From NCBI GenBank assembly GCA_903911925.1, contig CAIWFH010000195.1:1-39859 (forward strand): a stretch of DNA of 39,859 nt, written 5' to 3'. Every line of letters starts with the position of its first letter. Positions within the stretch are counted from its first letter, which is position 1. Position numbers and translations under genes: made by a program. The notes below the pieces were generated by a model. That model searched no databases. It was not told the origin of the DNA and saw only the letters and a program-made list of their open reading frames with translations. Below, piece by piece: positions 32,954-39,859 of the stretch. The DNA is from an uncultured Acidobacteriaceae bacterium. GTDB lineage: Bacteria > Acidobacteriota > Terriglobia > Terriglobales > Acidobacteriaceae.

Positions 32954-33408
32954 ATGACGCCCGCTCAATCCGTCGAAGAGACCCGCGTGCACGGCATTGC
33001 CGCCGCGCCGGGCGGCGTCAGCCAGGTTGTGCTCGACGAGTTGTGGCGGGAGTGCGACGCAGCGGCCTGGGGACTGAACTCGAACTGTTGCGCAATGCGG
33101 TTGAACAAGCGCTGCGCCGCCAGGATGCGGAACTGCAATTTCTGCTGGCGTCCTACTATATCGACGGGCGCACCCATGCCGAAATTGCCAGTGTGATCGG
33201 CGTGCACGAGGCCACGCTGAGCCGCAAACTGCATCGCGCCATCGGCGCAATCAGAAAACAGGTTCTTCGCAATCTTGGAAATTCGGGCTTGAGCCGCCGC
33301 GCAGCACAGGAGGCGCTGGGCGCGGACCCGCGCGATCTCGACATCCATTTGAAGAATCTGCTGCAAAATCCTCCACCGGAGACGTTCCAAGAGAAGGTAG
33401 CACCATGA
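32954..33408 (+). pseudogene. Sigma-70-like factor with internal out-of-frame deletion
   Basis: Two pieces of one sigma factor lie in different frames. From 32954 (ATG), residues MTPAQSVEETRVHGIAAAPGGVSQ and VVLDELWRECDAAAWGL match the N-terminal domain of an acidobacterial sigma family as I remember it. Near 33073-33085 the similarity jumps to another frame, reading ELLRNAVEQALRRQ, then LLASYYIDGRTHAEIASVIG and VHEATLSRKLHRAIGA, a sigma region 4 helix-turn-helix, and the family tail up to AP at 33405. Region 2 (core and -10 binding) and its linker, some 150 residues, are absent. The only 525 bases between the flanking genes leave no space for them. A C-terminal fragment could be made from a GTG at 33043. 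The stop overlaps the anti-sigma start (ATGA). Confidence 0.75.
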
Positions 33409-34484
33409 ATCAAGCGCGCCAGTCCCAAGTTCACCCCGACGCCGAGAGCCTCAACGCGTTCATTGAACAGGCTCTGCCGCAGCCGGAGCGGGCGCAAATC
33501 CTTGAGCACATGGCGGCGTGCCGCCAATGCCGGCAGGTCGTCTTCCTGGCGCAGCAAGCCGCCACAGCGGCCGATGCGCCCGCAACAATCCGCCCAGACG
33601 CCTGGTACCGCAACTGGCATCTGAACTGGCGACTGGCGTGGGCGCCTGAACTGGCTGCTTTTGCGCTGATAGTGATTCTGGTAATCGCCCACTATGCGCG
33701 GCAAAGGCCAAACCCGGCAGAGATGGCCCGCGTGACGCCGCCGCCCGCCCCGGTGGTTTTGCCCGCTCCCGCCGCGCAGCAACCAGCGACCGAGCCACAG
33801 GCATCCCAACCGGTCCCTAATGCGGCTGTAAAAGCCAGTAAGAAGAGCCCTGCGGCTGTTCATGATTCGCCCGGCGACTTTGCGCCTTCGCCTGGCTCCA
33901 TCGGCAAGGTTGCGGGTGAAGTTGTTGGCGCGGGGCAGGGCTATGCGCCAGGCGTTCAAGCAACGCCGCCCGTGCCCGCTTTCGATCAAAAGCAGTTTGC
34001 TGCGAACCAGATTTCAACTGAAGCCAGAGAGGCTCGTACAACCCCAGTTCGATTCAAGGCCAACGCCGCCGAAGCGCAAGCCACCCGAAGCATGGCTCCC
34101 TCTGGCGCGCCAGCCATCCACGCCAAAGCGGCGATCGCGAGCAGCCTGGTGCGCTCCATGCCCTACGATGTTGCCCTACCCAAGGCAGAAGCCACGCAGT
34201 TACCCAGCGGACTCGCGGCAATCTCCATCGCAACCGCGCAGCGTCGCACCGTGGCCATCGATTCCGAGGGGAATCTTTTTGTAAGAGAAAGCCCGGTTGC
34301 GATGTGGGAACCAGTGCTTCGCCAGTGGACCGGCCGTGCCGTGCGCGTGCAGGCCCAACAAGCCTCGCAAGGAAGCATGGCCGTCGATGCCGTCGTTCAA
34401 TCCGCCCCGCCCGCTTTTGAGATTGTGAACGACAGCAACCTGGTTTGGGTGAGCCAGGACGGCAAGGCCTGGAAGGCGCGGTAA
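33405..34484 (+). CDS. Anti-sigma factor with zinc-finger (zf-HC2) domain, 359 aa
   Basis: Membrane-spanning anti-sigma factor. The N-terminal zinc-binding motif is H35-x3-C39-x2-C42 (HMAACRQC). One transmembrane helix follows at about 83-102 (APELAAFALIVILVIAHYA), then a long Pro/Ala-rich periplasmic part (about 105-280) and a C-terminal domain (about 285-359) with LFVRESPVAMWEPVLRQWTGRAVRVQ. It starts at the ATG overlapping the sigma stop, so the pair was translationally coupled. The gene looks intact although its cognate sigma has lost region 2. It may now act on another sigma or be on its way to decay. Confidence 0.85.
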   Translation: MNQARQSQVHPDAESLNAFIEQALPQPERAQILEHMAACRQCRQVVFLAQQAATAADAPATIRPDAWYRNWHLNWRLAWAPELAAFALIVILVIAHYARQRPNPAEMARVTPPPAPVVLPAPAAQQPATEPQASQPVPNAAVKASKKSPAAVHDSPGDFAPSPGSIGKVAGEVVGAGQGYAPGVQATPPVPAFDQKQFAANQISTEAREARTTPVRFKANAAEAQATRSMAPSGAPAIHAKAAIASSLVRSMPYDVALPKAEATQLPSGLAAISIATAQRRTVAIDSEGNLFVRESPVAMWEPVLRQWTGRAVRVQAQQASQGSMAVDAVVQSAPPAFEIVNDSNLVWVSQDGKAWKAR

Positions 34485-34758
34485 GCTTTCCCGAAGCTTT
34501 CTTTGCCGCCAAGAACAAGATCTGGCGCAGATTCCTTGCGGCCTTCCGCCCGTTTAGGCCTTCCGCCCGTCCCCCTTTCCAATTTGGTCCAATCCCCCAT
34601 TACACAGCCGCTGCATCCTCATGAGGCGCAAAGATGCGGCCGAAAGGTCAGGTATTCAGGGATCCCCGCGCCCTGGCGAGCCCTGAACTGGCGACAGCCA
34701 ATCAGGCCGTGCGAACAGCCCATTCCGCCAGCGGGCTTCGGTGCAAAAGGAGATCGCG
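34485..34758 (+). other. Structured leader before the HDOD gene
   Basis: No gene. A 13-base direct repeat GCCTTCCGCCCGT occurs at 34541-34553 and again at 34558-34570. From 34613 on, several helices can be drawn: GCATC/GATGC (34613-34617, 34633-34637), directly followed by GGCC-GAAA-GGTC (34638-34649, a GNRA tetraloop), TTCAGGG/CCCTGAA (34656-34662, 34681-34687), and TGGC-GACA-GCCA (34689-34700). This may be a cis-regulatory RNA. It does not match the cyclic di-GMP riboswitch consensus as I know it. Confidence 0.35.
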
Positions 34759-35619
34759 ATGAAACCGTTGGAGAGGCGATGGCCGGAGGGGCCAAGTCAT
34801 CCCTGGGCGTATCTCCGTCTTCCGCCGTTTCCCCAGGTTGCCGTTCGTGTGCTGCAACTTGTGAATAACGAGAACGTGCAACTTCACGAATTGAGCGACC
34901 TCATTTCCGCCGATCCCGCGTTTGCAAGCGAAGTGCTCACCATCGCGAACTCGCCGCTTTATGCCCCACGGTTTCCCTCCACGAGCATTCTGCAAGCCAT
35001 CGCTGTACTGGGCGCGAACCATCTGCAAGGTTTGTGCCTGACGGTTGGGGTGCGCGCCTACCTGGGAAAATCGCTGAGCCAGCCCTCGTTGCGCGCAATT
35101 TGGCGCCATAACTTGGCGGTGGCGCTCGTCGCCGAGGCACTCGCGTCGGGCGGCTCCATGAACAGGGACATTGCTTACACCAGCGGCGTGATGCACGACA
35201 TTGGCCGCCTGGCACTGGCCGTGATTCGCCCCAAAGAATATGCGCTTCTGCTTGGAACCCACTCCGGAACGCCTGCCAGCATCCTGCAGGGCGAGAGAGA
35301 TTTGTTTGGATGGGATCACTGCGATGCAGGCTGCCAACTGATCGCAGACTGGGAGTTGCCGCCGGAGTTCGAGGCTGCCATTGCCCAACACCACAGTCCC
35401 CGAACGAACGATGGACCCTGGGGCATTGCGGAACTGATCAGCCTGAGTTGCAGAATGGCGGATACTGCCGGCTTCCCCGCGTTTCCGGGATGCGAGGCCA
35501 CGCCCTATGAAGAGTTGCTTGAAGAAGTGCCCGCAAGAGAGCGAAGGACATTCCACACAGAGCTTGAGTCATTAGTCGAGGAGATCGGCAAGAAGGTCAT
35601 TGCTGTCGAGTCGGCATGA
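34759..35619 (+). CDS. HDOD domain protein, 286 aa
   Basis: A signalling protein of the HDOD family, a non-catalytic relative of HD phosphohydrolases. The domain spans about 18-215: LPPFPQVAVRVLQLVNN, LSDLISADPAFASEVLTIANSPLY, a central helix with AIAVLGANHLQGLCL, and VMHDIGRLALAVI, where the HD pair is kept, followed by FGWDHCDAGCQLIADWELP and AIAQHHSP. No other domain is attached. The start at 34759 has AAGGAGA five bases upstream; an in-frame start at 34741 is rejected as lying before that site. It lies behind a structured leader downstream of the anti-sigma gene, and a possible role in stress or second-messenger signalling is only inferred. Confidence 0.9.
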   Translation: MKPLERRWPEGPSHPWAYLRLPPFPQVAVRVLQLVNNENVQLHELSDLISADPAFASEVLTIANSPLYAPRFPSTSILQAIAVLGANHLQGLCLTVGVRAYLGKSLSQPSLRAIWRHNLAVALVAEALASGGSMNRDIAYTSGVMHDIGRLALAVIRPKEYALLLGTHSGTPASILQGERDLFGWDHCDAGCQLIADWELPPEFEAAIAQHHSPRTNDGPWGIAELISLSCRMADTAGFPAFPGCEATPYEELLEEVPARERRTFHTELESLVEEIGKKVIAVESA

Positions 35620-35896
35620 CACAAGACAGGCTCCAGCCAGGTCAATATGAGCCAATCCCGCGGCCCCGACAATTAACTAACTTCACAAGATTTCCATAGA
35701 GTCTCAAGATTTGAGCGGCGGCGTATGACTCGGAACCGGAATCAGAAGCATGATTTTGAGTATCTTTTTTGCCATGGACGAGACCTTCCTTAAAACTTAA
35801 CCCTTCTTCAGAGAGTTGCTCTATATTGTTTTCTACAGCCGAAGACTTGCGGCGCCCGTTCCCCAGCCTACCGCGTCGGCTGCTGGGGAGAGCCAT
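35620..35896. other. Intergenic region with hairpin before the giant gene
   Basis: A frame at 35642-35896 (-) has no recognisable features and is not called. TCCCCAGC (35860-35867) pairs with GCTGGGGA (35882-35889), ending seven bases before the ATG at 35897, where it could hide or expose the start region. TATATT at 35822-35827 is a possible -10 with no good -35. Confidence 0.4.
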
Positions 35897-38800
35897 ATGT
35901 CAATCGGAGTGCGGGTTTCGTGTGTGCGGGCCCTGTTGGTAACCGGACTCATCGCGGCGGCATCGTTCCAGGCTGTCTCAGCAGGCAAGGCGCGTCAAGG
36001 TACGCAAAGCACTGCGCAGGGAATCGGGGTTGTGCCCGAAAGCGGAAGCGGGAGCAAGCCCGGATTCACCATCATCAATGTTCCCGCGGCAGGCGCCGGA
36101 ACTTACCAGGGAACGTTTGCCATCTATATCGACTCGGCAGGGGATATAGCTGGAATCTACTTTGACGCGAATAACGTGGAACACGCCTTTGTACGCACCT
36201 CTGCCGGGACAATCACCTCATTTGACGCTCCCGTAGCAGGCGCGGGCACCAATCAGGCGCCGACCATTCCCATCGGTATAGACTCGGCGGGAGATGTTGC
36301 CGGAGTTACTTCCGACACGAATGGTGTGTTTCACGGCTTTTTGCGCACGGCAGCTTCCGGAAAGGTGGCCGTGTTGGACGTGACAAGCGCCGGAAAAGGC
36401 AACAAACAGGGAACGATTCCGACAAGCATCGACTCTGCCGGGGATGCGGCCGGAATCTATATCGATGGGAGTGACCTGACGCACGGCTTTGTGCGCACCG
36501 CGGGCGGGACCATCACGACCTTTGACGCAATTACCCCGAACAAGAACCAGGGGGCGGCAAACCAGGGAACGATGTTTGCCACAGTCAATACGGCCGGGGT
36601 GGTGGCCGGAACCTATGTCGACCAAAACAGCATTGTCCACGGATATATGCGATCGGCCTCGGGGACCATCACCACAATCGACGCGCCCAAGGCAGGCACT
36701 GCCGTCGGCCAGGGCACGGTTGCCCTCAATATCGACGCAGCCGGCGATATTGAAGGAATGTATGCAGACCAGAACGAAGCGGTGCATGGCTTCATGCGCG
36801 CTGCCAACGGAACCTTTACCGTGATCGACGCGCTGGGCGCAGGCACCGGAACCGGCCAGGGAACTTATCCCTTTGCGCTCGATGCGGCCGGTGACATCGG
36901 GGGAATCTTTACAGACGCCAACAACGGGTTACACAGCTTTTTCCGCAGCGCCAGTGGCGCCATCACTACCTACGACGCACCGGGTTCTACCGCTTTGCCG
37001 GCCTTTGTCCGCAGTTCGATCGGGCGCGTGAACAAGAGCACCAAGCGCAAAGACAGAACGGCGCTGTTCTTCAACCCGCATGGCAAGCGCACTGGAAGAT
37101 CCAGGCCCGTTCTCGCCAGGCTCCAGGGGGCACTTGACCGGTTCAACGCAATCCACAGCTTCGGCATCGTGAATTCAACCCCGACGGGCGGCATCTTCAA
37201 CGGCAGCCCCACGATTGCCGGAACAATTGGCATGGGTATGGACTCCGCCGGGGATATCGCGGGAATCTATACCGATGGAGACCTGGTGGCCCACGGCTTC
37301 CTGCGCACTTCCAAGGGTGGCATTACCACTTTTGACGAGCCGGCGGCCGGAACCGGGCCCTCGCAGGGAACGGGCGCATTCAGCGTGAATGCGGCTGGAA
37401 CCCTGGTTGGCAGTTACGCCGACGAGAACTCCGTCATTCATGGCTACGCACTGGTTCTTGGACAAGGCGCGACAACGACAACGCTGAAGTCGTCGCCGGC
37501 GTCCACGGTTTACGGCGAGCCGGTCACCTTTACCGCGACAATCACTTCAACAAAAGGCGCTCCGCCGGATGGAGAAACGATCTGGTTCATTAATGGCGCA
37601 AAGACCCTGGGATCAACGTCTTTGAGCGGCGGCACCGCGGACTTTACTACAACCGATCTGCCGGGGGGCGCAGACTCAGTGAAAGCGGTTTACGCCGGAG
37701 ACTTGAACCTGGCCGGCAGCGCCTCAGTGGTTCTGAGTCAGACCGTCAGCAAGGCCGGCAGTACAACCACTTTGACTGCGTCGCCGAACCCCTCAAGCTA
37801 CGGAGAACTTGTGAGTCTCACCGCCGCCGTATCAGGGCAGTTTGGCGGCAAAGCCACCGGCACAATCACCTTCAAGAATGGGAACACCGTGCTGAGCACC
37901 GCGCCTGTCAGCGGCGGGACCGCCACGTTTGCGTTTACAACCCTGCCCCAGGGCTCGAATGCATTGACGGCGGTCTACAGTGGCGACGCTGACTTCACGG
38001 GCAGTTCGGCGAGCGTGGTGAGCCAGGTGGTCACTGCCGAGGACCCGTTTGGTTGGGTGTGGATGAGCGGCAGCAGCACTGCTGCTATTCACCGGGGTGC
38101 GCCCGCTGTTTACGGCACATTGGGCGTGTCGGCTACCGGAAACACCCCCGGGAGCCGCGAATCGGCCAGCAGTTGGACCGACAACGCGGGCCATCTTTGG
38201 CTCTTCGGCGGAGTGGGACAGGATGCCACCGCGAACTCCGGCTATCTCAACGACATGTGGGAATTCAATCCCTCCACCGATCAATGGGCGTGGATGAGCG
38301 GCAGCAGCAAGCTGGATTGCAATCAATATCCATGCGCCCAATCCGCAGTCTACGGCACACTCGGGACGCCTGCTGCCGGAAATGTTCCCGGCGGGCGCCT
38401 GGGGGCTTCAACGTGGGCTGACAGCAGCGGCAATCTTTGGGTCTTTGGGGGTCTCGGCCTTGACGCGCAGGGAACCATTGGCAATCTCAACGATCTATGG
38501 GAGTTCCAGCCTGCAACGAACCAGTGGACCTGGATAGCAGGGGGCAATCAGGTCAGCTGTACGAACGGCTACTGGGGCAGAATCTGCGGCATGCCAGCTG
38601 CAGGCAACTCCCCGGGAGGCCGCAATTTGGCTTCCACGTGGACTGATACCAGCGGCAATTTCTGGCTATTTGGGGGGCAGTACAGCTACGCCAGCACCAA
38701 CGCGGGAATGAACTTGTATAACGACCTCTGGATGTTCAACCCGCAAAAGAAACAATGGACATTGGTGGACGGAAGCAGCACATTCCCAGCGGGATGCGCG

Positions 38801-39859
38801 TCGTATAAAACAACCTGCGGCAACCCCGGGGTATATGGATCGGAGGGATCGTCCGCTGCCGGCAACATCCCAACCGCCCGCCTTGGAGCCGCCAGTTGGA
38901 TTGACTCCAACGGCAATTTCTGGCTCTACGCGGGAGAAGGATTCGATGCCCTCCAAAACTGGAGGAATCTGAGCGACCTGTGGGAATTCAATCCGTCCAC
39001 GAAAGAGTGGGCATGGATGAGTGGAGCGAATAGCACCATGGAAGACGCTTCGTACGGCGCGCCGGGAGACTTCGAAGCTGACAACACTCCCGGCAATCGC
39101 TCCGGCGCTATAAGTTGGAGCGATAGCTTGGGCAATTTCTGGCTCTTTGGCGGCTACAGCTATGATGTTTCTTTCAATTGGTGCCCCTTCAACGACCTGT
39201 GGGAGTTCAATCCTTCAACCAGGGAGTGGGCGTGGATGTCGGGAAGCAGTTCGTGCGTAGGTATTCAAGGTCAACCGGGAGTCTACGGTCAGCTCGGAAT
39301 TCCTACCCCGACAAACGTCCCCGGTGGCCGGGGGTACGGTATAAGCTGGACAGACGCCATCGGTAACCTTTGGCTCTTTGGCGGCGCGGGCCGTGGTCCG
39401 CAGTACGGCTTCAACAATAACGATCTGTGGGAATATCAAACTCCCTCTTCCGGCCTGCCGGTCGCCGCTAAGCCGACCTTTAGCGTGGGGAGCGGGGAAT
39501 ACAGCACGTCCCAATCGTTGACCATCTCCGACACGACCCAAGGCGCGACCATTTACTACACCACCGACGGGACCGGACCGACAACCTCATCGAATGTGTA
39601 CAGCCAGCCGGTAACGGTTTCCGCATCCGGGATGGTTGAGGCGATGGCTGTGGCGAAGGGCTGCATGCAAAGCGCAGTTGCTGTCGCAACCTACAGCATC
39701 GCGCAGCCCAAAACAACCCCCGCCATCACCTGGGCCAAACCGGCCGGCATCACTTACGGCACCGCGCTGAGCGCGACGCAACTCAATGCCGCGTCAAAAG
39801 CCGCCGGCGCCTTTGTTTACTCTCCGCAATCCGGAACGGTGCTCGATGCTGGCACGCAG
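35897..39859 (+). CDS. Giant secreted HAF-repeat / Ig-like / Kelch protein (5' part, runs off the window)
   Basis: The open frame runs from the ATG at 35897 to the last base, 1,321 codons with no stop. Signal peptide at about 1-30 (VRALLVTGLIAAASFQAVSAG). Then eight 48-50-residue HAF-type repeats (about 56-518) with the pattern IDSAGDIAGIYxDxNxxxHGFxRT and TITTFDAP. Repeat 7 is split by a basic insert (about 365-425, with STKRKDRTALFFNPHGKRTGRSR). Two bacterial Ig-like domains follow (about 525-714; TLTASPNPSSYGE and VTVYSGD-type ends), then six galactose-oxidase/Kelch-like units (about 719-1182; WAWMSGSS, GNxPGxR, LWLFGG, LNDLWEFNPST), a chitobiase C-terminal-like domain (about 1192-1269; ATIYYTTDGTGPT) and the start of an MBG/Ig-like domain. 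Probably a cell-surface or released adhesin-like protein. The C-terminus and any anchor are outside the window. Confidence 0.9.
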   Translation, partial: MSIGVRVSCVRALLVTGLIAAASFQAVSAGKARQGTQSTAQGIGVVPESGSGSKPGFTIINVPAAGAGTYQGTFAIYIDSAGDIAGIYFDANNVEHAFVRTSAGTITSFDAPVAGAGTNQAPTIPIGIDSAGDVAGVTSDTNGVFHGFLRTAASGKVAVLDVTSAGKGNKQGTIPTSIDSAGDAAGIYIDGSDLTHGFVRTAGGTITTFDAITPNKNQGAANQGTMFATVNTAGVVAGTYVDQNSIVHGYMRSASGTITTIDAPKAGTAVGQGTVALNIDAAGDIEGMYADQNEAVHGFMRAANGTFTVIDALGAGTGTGQGTYPFALDAAGDIGGIFTDANNGLHSFFRSASGAITTYDAPGSTALPAFVRSSIGRVNKSTKRKDRTALFFNPHGKRTGRSRPVLARLQGALDRFNAIHSFGIVNSTPTGGIFNGSPTIAGTIGMGMDSAGDIAGIYTDGDLVAHGFLRTSKGGITTFDEPAAGTGPSQGTGAFSVNAAGTLVGSYADENSVIHGYALVLGQGATTTTLKSSPASTVYGEPVTFTATITSTKGAPPDGETIWFINGAKTLGSTSLSGGTADFTTTDLPGGADSVKAVYAGDLNLAGSASVVLSQTVSKAGSTTTLTASPNPSSYGELVSLTAAVSGQFGGKATGTITFKNGNTVLSTAPVSGGTATFAFTTLPQGSNALTAVYSGDADFTGSSASVVSQVVTAEDPFGWVWMSGSSTAAIHRGAPAVYGTLGVSATGNTPGSRESASSWTDNAGHLWLFGGVGQDATANSGYLNDMWEFNPSTDQWAWMSGSSKLDCNQYPCAQSAVYGTLGTPAAGNVPGGRLGASTWADSSGNLWVFGGLGLDAQGTIGNLNDLWEFQPATNQWTWIAGGNQVSCTNGYWGRICGMPAAGNSPGGRNLASTWTDTSGNFWLFGGQYSYASTNAGMNLYNDLWMFNPQKKQWTLVDGSSTFPAGCASYKTTCGNPGVYGSEGSSAAGNIPTARLGAASWIDSNGNFWLYAGEGFDALQNWRNLSDLWEFNPSTKEWAWMSGANSTMEDASYGAPGDFEADNTPGNRSGAISWSDSLGNFWLFGGYSYDVSFNWCPFNDLWEFNPSTREWAWMSGSSSCVGIQGQPGVYGQLGIPTPTNVPGGRGYGISWTDAIGNLWLFGGAGRGPQYGFNNNDLWEYQTPSSGLPVAAKPTFSVGSGEYSTSQSLTISDTTQGATIYYTTDGTGPTTSSNVYSQPVTVSASGMVEAMAVAKGCMQSAVAVATYSIAQPKTTPAITWAKPAGITYGTALSATQLNAASKAAGAFVYSPQSGTVLDAGTQ

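Noticed and set aside
34600..34758. Cyclic di-GMP-I (GEMM) riboswitch before the HDOD gene
   Set aside because: A GAAA-loop hairpin and CGCAAAG are present, but the conserved 5' half and the overall order of the GEMM consensus are missing.
35642..35896. 84-codon minus-strand frame between HDOD and the giant gene
   Set aside because: No ribosome-binding site or recognisable features, and it overlaps the expected 5' leader of the giant gene.

Overview
The window looks like a chromosomal segment of an acidobacterium (Terriglobia/Acidobacteriaceae-like). The main pointers are a PadR-type regulator overlapping a very large MacB/FtsX-type permease that ends in ALRYE (the acidobacterial 'ADOP' arrangement), a HAF-repeat/Ig/Kelch giant secreted protein, an acidobacterial-style sigma factor/zf-HC2 anti-sigma pair, and several families of extragenic palindromic repeats of the kind scattered through these genomes. 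Assignments come from reading motifs; no database search was possible.

Layout. 1-1560: a repeat-rich, gene-poor stretch with one small membrane protein gene. 1568-3097 (-): secreted adenosine deaminase. 3283-3357: tRNA-Phe(GAA). 3514-6468: periplasmic beta-propeller sensor fused to an active-looking diguanylate cyclase with an inhibitory site. 6587-9585: padR-ADOP pair. 9766-9954: rpmB with its own promoter and terminator. 10054-12469 (-): msrB, ridA, a DUF1761-like membrane protein and an Fpg/Nei glycosylase, divergent from a GyrI-like protein. 13103-14856 (-): panB-panC. 15129-17258: polysaccharide deacetylase convergent with hemL. 17340-19784: DCC thiol oxidoreductase-like protein, purM, purN, with extragenic repeats between purM and purN. 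19865-22082: PDZ/thioredoxin-like secreted protein, then a holin-like/lipoprotein-like protein of unknown role. 22299-25155 (-): folD-coaE-htrA. 25380-27917: an electron-transfer module (tetraheme cytochrome c, Tat-exported four-cluster ferredoxin, NrfD-like quinone-interacting membrane protein) preceded by a perfect CRP/FNR-family palindrome. 27948-29627: a large DUF2339-like membrane protein. 29678-32879 (-): a secreted-protein gene broken by an in-frame TAA, a small exported protein, and an O-antigen-ligase/TPR protein. 32954-35619: a sigma factor remnant that has lost its core-binding region, an intact anti-sigma factor, and an HDOD protein behind a structured leader. 35897-end: a giant secreted repeat protein cut by the window edge.

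How it works together. Most of the window is housekeeping: pantothenate/CoA (panB, panC, coaE), purines (purM, purN), one-carbon metabolism (folD), heme (hemL), translation (rpmB, tRNA-Phe), and oxidative or metabolite damage repair (msrB, ridA, fpg). Accessory pieces are signalling (GGDEF sensor, HDOD, PadR), respiration (cytochrome c-FeS-NrfD) and cell-surface functions (deacetylase, O-antigen ligase-like protein, HAF/Kelch protein).

The most noteworthy points are the out-of-frame internal deletion in the sigma factor next to an intact anti-sigma gene, the in-frame stop in the 29678-30229 gene, the CRP-like site placed at class-II spacing ahead of an electron-transfer module without a catalytic subunit, and a dispersed palindromic repeat whose end supplies the ribosome-binding site of purN.
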